Positions 16,019-24,392 of a DNA stretch of 64,000 nucleotides are shown here, in pieces (positions within the stretch are counted from its first letter, which is position 1; the number at the start of each line of letters is the position of its first letter). Both the position numbers and the translations under genes were made by a program. Source of the DNA: a virus; the IMG/VR virus record IMGVR_UViG_3300045146_000214, positions 1 through 64,000 of that record; one strand, given 5' to 3'. Below the pieces are notes generated by a model that saw only the letters and a program-made list of their open reading frames with translations, did no database searches and was not told where the DNA came from.

Positions 16019-16632
16019 TATTTCTTTACCTTCTTTTCCTTTTTATCGTTGTCTTTTACCTCTTTAATTATCTTGCCGATTTCTTGCTTTCTGCGTTTTA
16101 GCCTTCGTACTACTTCTTCACTGCCAAACCAAAAGTCATGGCCATCAAACAATTTTTCCAATTCTTCGTCTGTCAAGAAAAACCTATAAATGTCTCGAAA
16201 AATATTCTTAAATAAATCATCCTTGAAATCTACGCTGGCTTTATTCTCCTGTCCCTTACCTCGTTCAGAAGAAGAATACCAATGACATAACATTTGGCTA
16301 CCATATTCAACCTTAATATTTCCGGTTGCGCTTAGTAGGATTAACGATGCTGCACTTAGAGCACTACCAGACAATACAACATTAACAGGAATTCTACAGT
16401 TCTTAATCGCGGAAATTATTTGCATAGCAGTATGAAGATAACCACCATAACTGTTAATATAAAGAATAATACCATTCTCACCACTAATTGTATTAAGCAA
16501 ATGCAGTAACTTTACATATTTATCTGGCGACTCAATCGGGGAGTTCATGTAAACGTGGTGAATTGTCTTTGTAAACGTCTGCTCAACTATGCTTATCGCT
16601 TCTTCTTGAACTTTATTATCCGTGTTGTTCAT
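16018..16632 (-). CDS. clpP: ClpP-like serine protease
   Basis: A 204-aa protein with the ClpP signature ILYINSYGG (residues 56-64; ClpP has LYINSPGG). The probable triad is Ser93 in GSALSAASL, His117 in MLCHWYSS and Asp166 in DGHDFWF, in the canonical order and spacing. The Lys-rich C-terminus (from ~178) is longer than in housekeeping ClpP. Phage ClpP homologues usually act as capsid prohead proteases, but this one lies inside the replication operon between dnaE and the helicase. It could instead remodel replication or host proteins together with a host Clp ATPase. AGAGG precedes the start. Confidence 0.8.
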   Translation of the reverse strand: MNNTDNKVQEEAISIVEQTFTKTIHHVYMNSPIESPDKYVKLLHLLNTISGENGIILYINSYGGYLHTAMQIISAIKNCRIPVNVVLSGSALSAASLILLSATGNIKVEYGSQMLCHWYSSSERGKGQENKASVDFKDDLFKNIFRDIYRFFLTDEELEKLFDGHDFWFGSEEVVRRLKRRKQEIGKIIKEVKDNDKKEKKVKK

Positions 16633-16640
16633 AAACCTCT

Positions 16641-17957
16641 TTAATTCATTGTTAATTCACGAATATGGCATCTTGCTGGATTAAACCCCATTAGTGTAAA
16701 CTGATTAGCTCTCGACTCTCCAAATCTATTAAACAAAACACTAACGCGCAATTGATTAAGTTCTTGTTCTGACTGGTTTTGAGAGATGACAATCGTTGCA
16801 TCGGCAATTCGTGTTTTATCAACCGAACCACCTAAAGACTGCTCTACCTCTTCGTCTATTTTATTACCAGAATTTTTCGTTCTCTGAAACGCTGTAATAA
16901 CACAGCAATTAAGTTGTGACGCCAATGCTTTTGCTTCACGATATGTATACGCCTCTTTAATCCAAGGGTTATTATCGTGAGCTTTTTCTATTGAGTTGAT
17001 GGTAGTGTGGTCAATATAATCAATCACAATAACTTCTGGAACAAACGAGTATTTTGCTTTCAATATATCAACATAGCATCGTATATCATTAACATTAGCA
17101 GTTCCCATTGGAAATTCTTTGATTATAAGCGAGTGTTTATCCACACCAAATTCTTTTTTAATCTGTTCAATAACTTCATTGAGTTTTTCTGGATAATTCT
17201 TTACGATATTAATGTCTTTATTGAGCACCATGGCATCAAGACGAACTTTCTGCATTAATTCAGAAAGCTCCAATGATACAAACAAAACTTTTGTATTTCT
17301 CAACATTAACTGGCCTGCAATATTAAGTAGCATCATTGACTTGCCTGACTTTTGACTGCCTGCAAATGCAATGAGCGACTTTTTAGGAAAACCACCACCA
17401 AAAACATTGTCAAAGAAATGAAAACCACTCTTGATAAATTCAATTTTTTCGTTGGCATAGCTCATTGGGTCAAGATACACCAACCCACCAGAACCAACTG
17501 CCCGTAGCGACTCGGCCTCTTGCAGTCTTTTGATAACTGTTGAAAAGTTACCAGTGTTAATATCAGAAATTGACTTGCGCAGCGCATCCGTCATTCGATT
17601 GTTAATTACAAATTTTTTGGCCTGTTCAAAAACGTATTCAGCTTCATTCTTATCCTCAATAAAACTGACAATATCCTGTTCAATTTGTAACAAACAATTA
17701 ATCGCTTTAACTTTTACATCACCAGTTTCATGTTTTTGAACGTGGTCTTTCAGCATCGTCAGCGTTGGAACTTCCGTAAGTGTTTCGTGCAAGGCCGCAA
17801 TCGCCGCAAATATTGCCTTATTTTCTTCAACATCAAAAAAGCATTTATTGATATATGGTATAAGACTTTTAAGTTGCTTATCTCCGCGCAATATTGAGCG
17901 TAGCAATATTAGCTCAAAATGCGGTTCTAAAAAAATAGTTTGTGTTTCATTTACCAT
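16641..17957 (-). CDS. dnaB: Replicative DNA helicase (DnaB/gp41-like)
   Basis: A 438-aa hexameric helicase candidate. The N-terminal ~110 residues match the DnaB N-domain (FELILLRSILRG). The RecA-like core has Walker A AGSQKSGKS (199-207), VLFVSLELS, Walker B EVIVIDYID (308-316), a Gln-sensor segment CVITAFQRT and arginine-finger region LFNRFGESR. It would unwind DNA 5'-3' ahead of the DnaE-type polymerase. No separate primase gene is visible in the window. The start overlaps the end of the upstream sigma-like gene by 11 nt. Confidence 0.9.
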   Translation of the reverse strand: MVNETQTIFLEPHFELILLRSILRGDKQLKSLIPYINKCFFDVEENKAIFAAIAALHETLTEVPTLTMLKDHVQKHETGDVKVKAINCLLQIEQDIVSFIEDKNEAEYVFEQAKKFVINNRMTDALRKSISDINTGNFSTVIKRLQEAESLRAVGSGGLVYLDPMSYANEKIEFIKSGFHFFDNVFGGGFPKKSLIAFAGSQKSGKSMMLLNIAGQLMLRNTKVLFVSLELSELMQKVRLDAMVLNKDINIVKNYPEKLNEVIEQIKKEFGVDKHSLIIKEFPMGTANVNDIRCYVDILKAKYSFVPEVIVIDYIDHTTINSIEKAHDNNPWIKEAYTYREAKALASQLNCCVITAFQRTKNSGNKIDEEVEQSLGGSVDKTRIADATIVISQNQSEQELNQLRVSVLFNRFGESRANQFTLMGFNPARCHIRELTMN

Positions 17958-18414
17958 GACTATTAAACCTCTTGATTGGTTTTATATTTGTGTTTTGATG
18001 ATAATAGCCCTTATGATTAGTTGACAAATTAGTCAAATAGTTCTTGCTGTTAATATCCGTCAAACCATGATATACATACTTTGTAAAGCTGTGACTCTTT
18101 ACAAGATCGCGTATCTTATTATACAATATCATGTAACAAAAAGCAAAACATACACGTTTTTTATTGCCATTGTAGTGCTTGAGTTTGTTAAACATATGTG
18201 TAATACATGTTATTTGTATGTCAAGCCAATCCTCATTGTTCAAGTTTTTATACCCTCGCACCGAAACATATGCTCGAATTATCTTGCTTATCTCCCAAAA
18301 CGCACAAAACAATTTTTCTTCATTTGGTTTTGACTTATCTTTTCTATAGTTTATTATCAATTCATGCAGTAATTGAGACGTTACTTGATTTTTTAAATTA
18401 TAAGGTAATACCAT
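17947..18414 (-). CDS. Putative late sigma factor, T4 gp55-like
   Basis: A 155-aa basic protein. Residues ~40-115 follow the sigma region 2 pattern seen in T4 gp55: a helix ending at YVSVRGYKN, acidic NNEDWLDIQITCITHM, then KHYNGNKKRVCFAFCYMI and YNKIRDLVKSH, which corresponds to the FAYFTQI / NAFIRRI(KKEK) core. Like gp55 it lacks an evident region 4, so it would need a sliding clamp and coactivator. The start has a very strong ribosome site (GAGGAGG). Position between the endonuclease and helicase genes resembles T4-like early clusters. If correct it would direct RNA polymerase to the rightward virion genes. Similarity is by pattern only. Confidence 0.5.
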   Translation of the reverse strand: MVLPYNLKNQVTSQLLHELIINYRKDKSKPNEEKLFCAFWEISKIIRAYVSVRGYKNLNNEDWLDIQITCITHMFNKLKHYNGNKKRVCFAFCYMILYNKIRDLVKSHSFTKYVYHGLTDINSKNYLTNLSTNHKGYYHQNTNIKPIKRFNSHGK

Positions 18415-18416
18415 TA

Positions 18417-18923
18417 TTAACCCTCCTCATTAACAATACATAAATTTTCTAAAAGGCCAAAATCTATTTCTTCAAATCCATTAATGGTGAAGCGACCACA
18501 AAATATTCCTTTATGTAACTCGACCACTCGATTGTTTGCTAATTTTCCACTTCTGAGACTTCTCGTAAAATACATTATAGGTCGCTGATTTGATTTAACA
18601 ATAAGCAGCCAATCTTCTTTACCTTCCTTGTCAAGTTTATCTATCCATTTACGAATATCTGATTTAGCATTTTGCATATCATACATAATATTGAGATTCT
18701 TATAGCTCTTACACTCAATATTTGTATACCAGTTTTTTAATAGATTATGATCATAGGTCACATCGCCGCGCTGACCGTCAACTGCTAAACTTTTCCCCTT
18801 ATGAATTGTAGCATATGCTCCAGAATTGGCGGTGCGGAAAAACTCAACACCAGTTCTTTCTGTTAAAAACTTTGCAACATATCGCTCAAATGTCTTTCCT
18901 TTATTGCATCCATTAACCCCCAT
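18417..18923 (-). CDS. PD-(D/E)XK endonuclease, Holliday-junction-resolvase-like
   Basis: A 168-aa protein with the resolvase/restriction-nuclease core: KGKTFERYVAKFL (catalytic Glu at residue 13), a Gly/Ala-rich turn, GDVTYDHN (metal-binding Asp), and NIECKSYKN (E-x-K). C-terminal strands contain WLLIVKSNQRPIMYF. This order fits archaeal Hjc and phage recombination endonucleases that resolve branched DNA, a function supplied in T4 by gp49. A good ribosome site (AAGGAAG) precedes the ATG. It neighbours the sigma-like and cytosine methylase genes. A restriction-type role is the main alternative. Confidence 0.72.
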   Translation of the reverse strand: MGVNGCNKGKTFERYVAKFLTERTGVEFFRTANSGAYATIHKGKSLAVDGQRGDVTYDHNLLKNWYTNIECKSYKNLNIMYDMQNAKSDIRKWIDKLDKEGKEDWLLIVKSNQRPIMYFTRSLRSGKLANNRVVELHKGIFCGRFTINGFEEIDFGLLENLCIVNEEG

Positions 18924-18932
18924 GTTGCTTCC

Positions 18933-19784
18933 TTATATATGTTTTAAAATGTGTGCGACTACATCAACTGTCCACGCATTACCAATCAACTTAACAGCCC
19001 TGTGGTAACTAACAGATTTTGTATACTCTGCCGGAAGTGTTTGTAACCGCTCCATTTCGCATTGTGTAAAATAACGCCACTTAACTTCTTTTGATGGAAC
19101 TCTGCCAACACGCTTCTCGCTGGCAACATTATCTTTTGCGACTGTAGAAAGGCAATTGGTGTAATTATCATAGCGACTTTCTATGTATTGCACAATGGGA
19201 ATACTCATGTTGTAATCATCTCGCTTTCCGTTTTTCAACCTTCTTCCGCGCATTGCTCCTGCATACCACCCATCATCACACACATCTTCCCAGTGTGTTT
19301 CTTTATCGGTTGGAAGTGTTATATCTGGTATGTTTGTCCAATACAGTCTTTTCCGATCTTGTGCGCTTACTAATTTACTATTAATGTAAATCGGCTCCAC
19401 ACCAATGAAGTTACTTATTACATTTTGCCATTCTTTCCTCATGCAAACATTTTCAAGCAAAAAATACTTTGGCTTACATTCATTGATAAGACGGATGAAC
19501 TCAAAGAACAAAGCACTACGATGGTCAGAAAAATTAAGCCCTTTGCCAGAGTATGAAAATCCCTGGCAAGGACTACCACCAATCAACAAATCTATTTTAG
19601 GCAATGCTTTCGCAGAAAGTTTTTGAATACTCCCTACTTGTAGTGTATTAGGAAAGTGTAACTGTGTTATCGTAATAGCATCTTTATTGATTTCAGAAGC
19701 GTAATAATCTTTAACTTTTATTTTTGCTCTTTGTAATGCTATTTGACCACACGATATACCGTCAAAGCAGGAGAGAACGTTCAT
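18933..19784 (-). CDS. DNA (cytosine-5) methyltransferase
   Basis: A 283-aa C5 methylase with the full motif series: LSCFDGISCGQIAL (I), GGSPCQGFSYSG (IV, catalytic Cys73), FLLENV (VI, residues 108-113), SAQDRKRLYWTN (VIII), MERLQTLPAEYT (IX) and IGNAWTVDVVAHIL (X). Shorter than most bacterial enzymes because the target-recognition region is small. I start at ATG 19784 because GAGGAT lies 4 nt upstream; a longer TTG start would read through that site. It overlaps the upstream gene by 23 nt. Probably protects phage DNA from host restriction; specificity unknown. Confidence 0.9.
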   Translation of the reverse strand: MNVLSCFDGISCGQIALQRAKIKVKDYYASEINKDAITITQLHFPNTLQVGSIQKLSAKALPKIDLLIGGSPCQGFSYSGKGLNFSDHRSALFFEFIRLINECKPKYFLLENVCMRKEWQNVISNFIGVEPIYINSKLVSAQDRKRLYWTNIPDITLPTDKETHWEDVCDDGWYAGAMRGRRLKNGKRDDYNMSIPIVQYIESRYDNYTNCLSTVAKDNVASEKRVGRVPSKEVKWRYFTQCEMERLQTLPAEYTKSVSYHRAVKLIGNAWTVDVVAHILKHI

Positions 19785-20187
19785 TTTTATCCTCAAATTT
19801 TCTTTTTGTAAAGAACTTTTCTTTTTCCAAACTACGCACTCTATGTAGCCTGTAAACGATTTTATAGTCTACGGTGTTTTTGGATTTCTCCAACTCCAAC
19901 ACCAGCGGTAAAATATTTGTTGTTGCGTAAATCTCATTAACGATATAGATTGCCGCAATGCTCAATGCGGGAGGGCAAACCATAACAAATTCATATTCGA
20001 GAAGCTGGTCTCTAACTTCGTCTATCACATTCACAATCTGTTGATAACAATTCGACTTCAAATTTAAAGCAATTTGTTTTCTAATAGTTGTAACCGGAAC
20101 TCCTAACGTATGAGATATGTCGTTATTAACAGTCTCGTCAAAGATAAGTTCCGAAAAATTAAGAAACAATACTTCTCGCTTTTTCAT
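19762..20187 (-). CDS. Hypothetical protein, faintly Csx15-like
   Basis: A 141-aa protein. The layout is an N-terminal VLFLNFSELI strand, a helix with a conserved Gln region, then EFVMVCPPALSIAAIYIVNEIY and a following LPLVLELE strand. This strand - PP/Pro-rich turn - Ala-rich helix pattern recalls small Rossmann-like proteins of the Csx15 type sometimes encoded in phages and near CRISPR loci, but the match is from memory and weak. No CRISPR array is present in the window. The C-terminus is Lys/Arg-rich. Co-transcribed with the C5 methylase and the gp46/47 genes. Function unknown. Confidence 0.5.
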   Translation of the reverse strand: MKKREVLFLNFSELIFDETVNNDISHTLGVPVTTIRKQIALNLKSNCYQQIVNVIDEVRDQLLEYEFVMVCPPALSIAAIYIVNEIYATTNILPLVLELEKSKNTVDYKIVYRLHRVRSLEKEKFFTKRKFEDKNERSLLL

Positions 20188-20195
20188 GTCTTTCC

Positions 20196-20465
20196 TTATT
20201 CTTCTTCTTCACGCCCTTCATCATCACCATCCATCTTCTTCAACTTCTTATAATATTTTGAATCTTCTCTCAAGTGATCTAGTGCAATACCCGCGACTAT
20301 ATCCATATCATTATTAACCGTTTCTGCATGTTCCTTTTCAACAAAAAATCCTTCTTGCATATCTTCACGCGAAAAATCTTCTTCTTCAAAGTCAACACCT
20401 AACTTATCAATAGCGTCGTCGGCTTCCTTGCACTCTTGTAAAAGCTGTTTAATAGTCATCTTCAT
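20196..20465 (-). CDS. DUF5661-like small acidic protein
   Basis: An 89-aa protein rich in Glu and Asp. The segment FFVEKEHAETVNNDMDIVAGIALDHLREDSKYYKKL (given as FFVEKEHAE ... IALDHLREDSKYY) matches the E-H ... A-x-D-H-L-x-E-x-x-x-Y-Y pattern I associate with DUF5661, common in phage and bacterial genomes and of unknown function. It starts in a 4-nt ATGA overlap with the gp46-like stop; a second ATG two codons later is equally possible. Confidence 0.7.
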   Translation of the reverse strand: MKMTIKQLLQECKEADDAIDKLGVDFEEEDFSREDMQEGFFVEKEHAETVNNDMDIVAGIALDHLREDSKYYKKLKKMDGDDEGREEEE

Positions 20466-22207
20466 ACTGTTTCTCCATTATGGGTTATTTTATCGCCTTT
20501 AATTACAGACACACCATTTTGTTTGACAATCGTTAATACATTTTCTTCATCCAGAAAGTTTTTCGACTCTGAATTGTGACTCACTAAAAATACCGTGCTC
20601 ATATCTCTACATTTTGTTTTCAGCAAGTCAATAACTGCCTCAATACCCACAGGGTCTAATTTATCAAGCAATTCATCAAGAAACAATATGTTGCAACTAT
20701 GCTGTGCCGACATAATCTGCATAAGACTAATTGCTATAGCCACATCCACACGCCTACGCTCACCTTGGCTCATGGTGCTATAATTGCCAATCTTATCGGT
20801 TATGTCCTCATCAAACTCAAATGGCAAATACTCTTTCGGTGACAAATACTGTAAAAACGTATCAATGTTTCTGTTGAGTAAATTGATGACGTTTCTTAAA
20901 AATATGTTACGAATACCGTCATAACCAAATAGCTTTTCACAAATTGACAGCTTCTCAAGATCATTCTTCATTTCCTTGGTCGCATTATCAAGGTCATTAA
21001 TTTCATTTGCCAGAGACGTTAATTCGGAAATTGAATTCTCTAAAGCAACAGAATATGGGTTCTGTCCCAATTCTAAGGACCTAATTTTCTCTTTGCATAC
21101 ATCCTTTTTGTGTAGAATGTCTACTATTGACATTCTATCTAGCATAGTGTACACTATGTTTGTCTTTTTGTCAATTTGTTCATCAAGTTTTTTGATAACA
21201 CTAATTGCCGCATTTATCTTTTCGTTGTTTTCCTGTATTTCTTGTTCCTTAACATGAGTGGACTCGTCAATGCTTTTCTTATAGTGAGCATAATCACTAA
21301 TAGATTGTTTACATGTCGGACATATTTCCGGTAGCTGCTTTTTCTTTTCTGCAACAATCACTCCATACAACTTCTTGTTGATCTCTTTAAATGATTTGAC
21401 GTCGTAGTTCTTTGCGTTCTTTTCTTGTTTGATTTTCTCCACTTCCTCCAATATTGCCTTAGCTTCAACAATATTATACTTATCCAGTTCAGCAATATCC
21501 TTTCTATAGTTCTCCAGCACTGCATCTTTTGTTTCATTCCAATTATTAAAGTTACCCTCCAATGCGGATTTCTTTATCACCAACTTATTATGCTGCTCTT
21601 TCTTGTTTTCGAATGTAGACGTTTTAATTACAAACGCTTGTTCTTGTTGTTTGAGCAACATTCGCGTTCTATTAAGGTAATCATCAAAATCTGTCAACTT
21701 AAACATCTTTTCGATAAACTCTCTTCTTTGAGACCTTGACTTATTCATAAACGAAGCAACCGTATCGCCGGATAAAACGTAACTGTTCTTGAATACCTCA
21801 AAAGGCATACCGATATGTGACTCAATTAACTGTTGTGTATCACTGGATGTTCCTTTGGTTATTTCTTCTCCATCAATCCACATGCGTAAAAAGTCAGGCT
21901 TTCTGCCACGGCTAACGATACAGTTGTCAAAATAAACCGTTACACAACAATATTTCTTTTCATCTCTATTGATAACATTATCTTTGCGGTCTGGTGAACG
22001 ATCCAAATTACCATATAACGCCCACAACACAGAAGATATTAAAGCACTTTTCCCACTACCATTGCTGCTTTTTGTATCGCCGTTGTCGGTCGCATCAATT
22101 GTGTCATTGTTATAGCCGACAATAAGGCACAAGCCCCTATCAGACAATTTGAAATGTGCCTTTTTAAACGAAAGGAAATTAGTAATCTCTACTTTATGTA
22201 TGTTCAT
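20462..22207 (-). CDS. 46: Recombination exonuclease ATPase subunit (gp46/SbcC/Rad50-like)
   Basis: A 581-aa SMC-type ATPase. The N-terminal Walker A is SSNGSGKSALISS (residues ~48-60). Two coiled-coil arms surround a zinc hook CPTC (~297). The ABC signature MSQGERRR lies near 475 and Walker B NILFLDELLD near 505, with SHNSES as the H-loop. Length equals T4 gp46, much shorter than SbcC. With the gp47-like partner it resects DNA ends to load UvsX for recombination-dependent replication. The start overlaps the gp47-like stop (ATGA), as expected for a stoichiometric complex. Confidence 0.92.
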   Translation of the reverse strand: MNIHKVEITNFLSFKKAHFKLSDRGLCLIVGYNNDTIDATDNGDTKSSNGSGKSALISSVLWALYGNLDRSPDRKDNVINRDEKKYCCVTVYFDNCIVSRGRKPDFLRMWIDGEEITKGTSSDTQQLIESHIGMPFEVFKNSYVLSGDTVASFMNKSRSQRREFIEKMFKLTDFDDYLNRTRMLLKQQEQAFVIKTSTFENKKEQHNKLVIKKSALEGNFNNWNETKDAVLENYRKDIAELDKYNIVEAKAILEEVEKIKQEKNAKNYDVKSFKEINKKLYGVIVAEKKKQLPEICPTCKQSISDYAHYKKSIDESTHVKEQEIQENNEKINAAISVIKKLDEQIDKKTNIVYTMLDRMSIVDILHKKDVCKEKIRSLELGQNPYSVALENSISELTSLANEINDLDNATKEMKNDLEKLSICEKLFGYDGIRNIFLRNVINLLNRNIDTFLQYLSPKEYLPFEFDEDITDKIGNYSTMSQGERRRVDVAIAISLMQIMSAQHSCNILFLDELLDKLDPVGIEAVIDLLKTKCRDMSTVFLVSHNSESKNFLDEENVLTIVKQNGVSVIKGDKITHNGETV

Positions 22208-23304
22208 GTGTCACTTTTCCCACTAATTATATTCAATGCTGTTTGAAGAACCGCATCAATCTTATCGTTGGATATGTTGCTTGATTTGAGCCATGACATA
22301 ATAACTTCTTCAATATTGTTCGTCAACGACTCCTGTGATGCAATTGGTGTTTCTTTGACCTCTAAATCATCAGAAGAACCAGTAAACGCAGAACAGCATT
22401 CAATCTTTAGCTGTTTTGGTTTAAACCTTTCTTCAAATAACTTTTTTAGTGTGATTAGCCACTCAGAACCCAAGTATTCGTTAATTTCAATTTTAACAAT
22501 ATTGTCGTTAAAGTTTTTCATTATGTTAAGCTCTTCCTTGCTCAACAAATCAATTTTATCTATTCGATGAACAATAAACTGACGGCAACATAATGGAATA
22601 AACTTACTCTCATGTGTTTCAGTGTCAAACACTACAAATCCATGCTCAATGTTTCTATCACCAAATGTTAATTGTAATGGTGAACCGATATAGCTTACGT
22701 TTGATTTTGTTTGATGTGAATGAAGGTGGCCAAGAAATACTTTATCAAATATCTTAAAATCACTTATGGATAATCGTGATTTACTTTCCTGCCCACTCTC
22801 TAAAGAAAACCCTCCAATATCAAGGTGTGAACAAAGAACATTGAAGGAATTACTATAGTTATTAATAATCTCTTCTTGTATCTTATTGAGAATGTTTAGT
22901 GTCTTATCATATTCTTCAATACAATGCAAAAACCAAAACGTGCATCCACCCAATTGCACACAACCATAATCTTTGTCATAAAACGTTTCCATTAATGACG
23001 AAAGATGACGGATATTATTCAGCCCTTGAATGAATATCTTAAATGGTGCATCATGGTTTCCTGCAACTGCATAAATCTTTTTGGTCTTGGAGATTTTTTC
23101 AAACAACTGATAGCTTTTATAGAGAGAGATTGAGGGGACATTATCACGTAAATGAAAAATATCTCCTAGAATTGCAAGAACAGAAATGCCATTGCATGAA
23201 CAATAATCATTGACTTGTTCTACGGCATTTAAACAATCATCCAATCTAAAAGAATTTGAACCATGTGGATGTATATGTAAATCAGCAATAAGCGCAATTT
23301 TCAT
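22204..23304 (-). CDS. 47: Recombination exonuclease nuclease subunit (gp47/SbcD/Mre11-like)
   Basis: A 366-aa calcineurin-like phosphoesterase. Metal-ligand motifs appear in family order: IADLHIH (residues ~6-12), LGDIFHLRD, AGNHDAPF, CSHLDIGG and LGHLHSHQ. The C-terminal ~100 residues would bind the gp46 coiled coil. I start at ATG 23304 (MKIALIADLHIH), since known members begin directly at this strand; longer starts run far into the upstream gene. It overlaps the GroES-like gene by 23 nt, with an alternative ATG three codons earlier. Confidence 0.92.
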   Translation of the reverse strand: MKIALIADLHIHPHGSNSFRLDDCLNAVEQVNDYCSCNGISVLAILGDIFHLRDNVPSISLYKSYQLFEKISKTKKIYAVAGNHDAPFKIFIQGLNNIRHLSSLMETFYDKDYGCVQLGGCTFWFLHCIEEYDKTLNILNKIQEEIINNYSNSFNVLCSHLDIGGFSLESGQESKSRLSISDFKIFDKVFLGHLHSHQTKSNVSYIGSPLQLTFGDRNIEHGFVVFDTETHESKFIPLCCRQFIVHRIDKIDLLSKEELNIMKNFNDNIVKIEINEYLGSEWLITLKKLFEERFKPKQLKIECCSAFTGSSDDLEVKETPIASQESLTNNIEEVIMSWLKSSNISNDKIDAVLQTALNIISGKSDT

Positions 23305-23623
23305 ATTGACCATTTTTGAGAATAGCTTGCACAGAAGAAATATCAATGAAAAAGTATATTTCTCCGTCAACCAGTATTTCGCAACCACTAAACTTTTCTA
23401 TGAGCAATCTATCTCCTTTGTTAATAGTGGCCATCGCTCGTTTTTCTTCATCACTTTTGCCATCACCCTTGTCAATAACAACAGCCATTCTTAAAGTCGG
23501 GTCATCTCGCTGCGGAATATGAATGCCGCCAATTTGCTCCGTCATAATCTTTTTTACAAGGATAAGATTGCTCTTTTTAATAACCTTAATTTTATCTAAC
23601 GTAGTTGATACTGAGCTTTTCAT
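23282..23623 (-). CDS. GroES-like co-chaperonin (Cpn10 family)
   Basis: A 113-aa protein with the Cpn10 plan: LVKKIMTEQIGGIHIPQ corresponds to the mobile-loop boundary (GGIxIP), RMAVVIDKGDG to the GxVVAVGxG strand, INKGDRLLIEKFSGCEI to VKVGDRVLFxKYxGTEV, and YFFIDISSVQAIL to the C-terminal strand ending A-I-L. T4 gp31 and the RB49 CocO protein replace GroES so that host GroEL can fold the capsid protein; this is probably the counterpart. It also has ~14 extra C-terminal residues with two Cys. Lying between gp47 and a secreted protein gene, it is early-transcribed. Confidence 0.8.
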   Translation of the reverse strand: MKSSVSTTLDKIKVIKKSNLILVKKIMTEQIGGIHIPQRDDPTLRMAVVIDKGDGKSDEEKRAMATINKGDRLLIEKFSGCEILVDGEIYFFIDISSVQAILKNGQYENCAYC

Positions 23624-23625
23624 CT

Positions 23626-24057
23626 TTAACCATTCGTGTTTGGTGTTATTAACTCTTCGGGAACAATTGCCTCTTCAACAGTGTTTGTATCAGAAAATTG
23701 GATGATTACATCTTCATATGCGACTACATCTTCATATGCGACTACATCTTCATATGTGTCGGTAACTGGGTCAATATAACCCAAATTTAAATCCCAATCA
23801 ATAAACACAGTAAAGTTAGTGTATGCAGAACCATCAGAGTAATGACTTACCGTAGGACAACGTGTATATAAAGCCCATGTCCCCTTAATCACAGTGTTGC
23901 TTACTAACTCTGGACTTTTTGCCAAATCTCTACGTGCAACAAGTGGAGCATTATCTGTTTTAAACACAGCGTAATCTTCTGCAAATATTTTATTATTAAC
24001 AGCAAAAACAGTGGCATATAAAACAAACATACCAATAAAAAATAGCATCTTTTTCAT
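23626..24057 (-). CDS. Hypothetical exported protein with short repeats
   Basis: A 143-aa protein with a clear Sec signal: MKKMLFFIGMFVLYATVFA, cut probably near residues 19-26. There is no lipobox Cys. The mature part has two Cys at most and a repeated acidic block YEDVVAYEDVVAYEDVI from 18-bp tandem repeats. Function unknown; an envelope-located phage protein could act in exclusion, lysis control or host-surface change. Odd among replication genes. It starts in an ATGA overlap with the upstream gene. Confidence 0.7.
   Translation of the reverse strand: MKKMLFFIGMFVLYATVFAVNNKIFAEDYAVFKTDNAPLVARRDLAKSPELVSNTVIKGTWALYTRCPTVSHYSDGSAYTNFTVFIDWDLNLGYIDPVTDTYEDVVAYEDVVAYEDVIIQFSDTNTVEEAIVPEELITPNTNG
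23708..23756. repeat. 18-bp tandem repeat, 2.7 copies
   Basis: Units ACATCTTCATATGCGACT at 23708 and 23726 are identical, and a third copy is cut short at 23757. In frame, it encodes the YEDVVA repeat. Identical copies suggest recent slippage, so copy number may vary between isolates. Confidence 0.85.
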
Positions 24058-24380
24058 TTTTTCTCCTTTTTGTTCATTTGATCTTCTATTCTCTCTATAT
24101 CGGCAATCAATTCATCATCAAAGATTTGCTTACTACCACAATATTGATAAAGACAATACGATAAAAACCCTATTGTAATTTTCTTTTTTATCTTATCCTT
24201 ATCAATAAAGTCCTCTAAACATTCCTTAAGTCTTTTAACGTTAGTCAGTTTTAACTTCTTGATTTTTGAGGGACATGAAGTTGTTAAAATCTCTATGCGA
24301 TTGTCAATTTCTGGGAAATTGATCATCATTGTTCCAATCGCACCAACAACAACCTCGCGTTCTTCTGTTGTATAGTTCAT
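24054..24380 (-). CDS. Hypothetical protein
   Basis: A 108-aa, Lys/Ile-rich, mostly helical protein without membrane segments or recognisable motifs. It starts MNYTTEEREVVVGAIGTMM. It lies between uvsX (12 nt downstream of its stop) and the exported protein gene (ATGA overlap), so it is part of the same transcript. I do not recognise it. Confidence 0.65.
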   Translation of the reverse strand: MNYTTEEREVVVGAIGTMMINFPEIDNRIEILTTSCPSKIKKLKLTNVKRLKECLEDFIDKDKIKKKITIGFLSYCLYQYCGSKQIFDDELIADIERIEDQMNKKEKK

Positions 24381-24392
24381 GGTGCTATCTCC

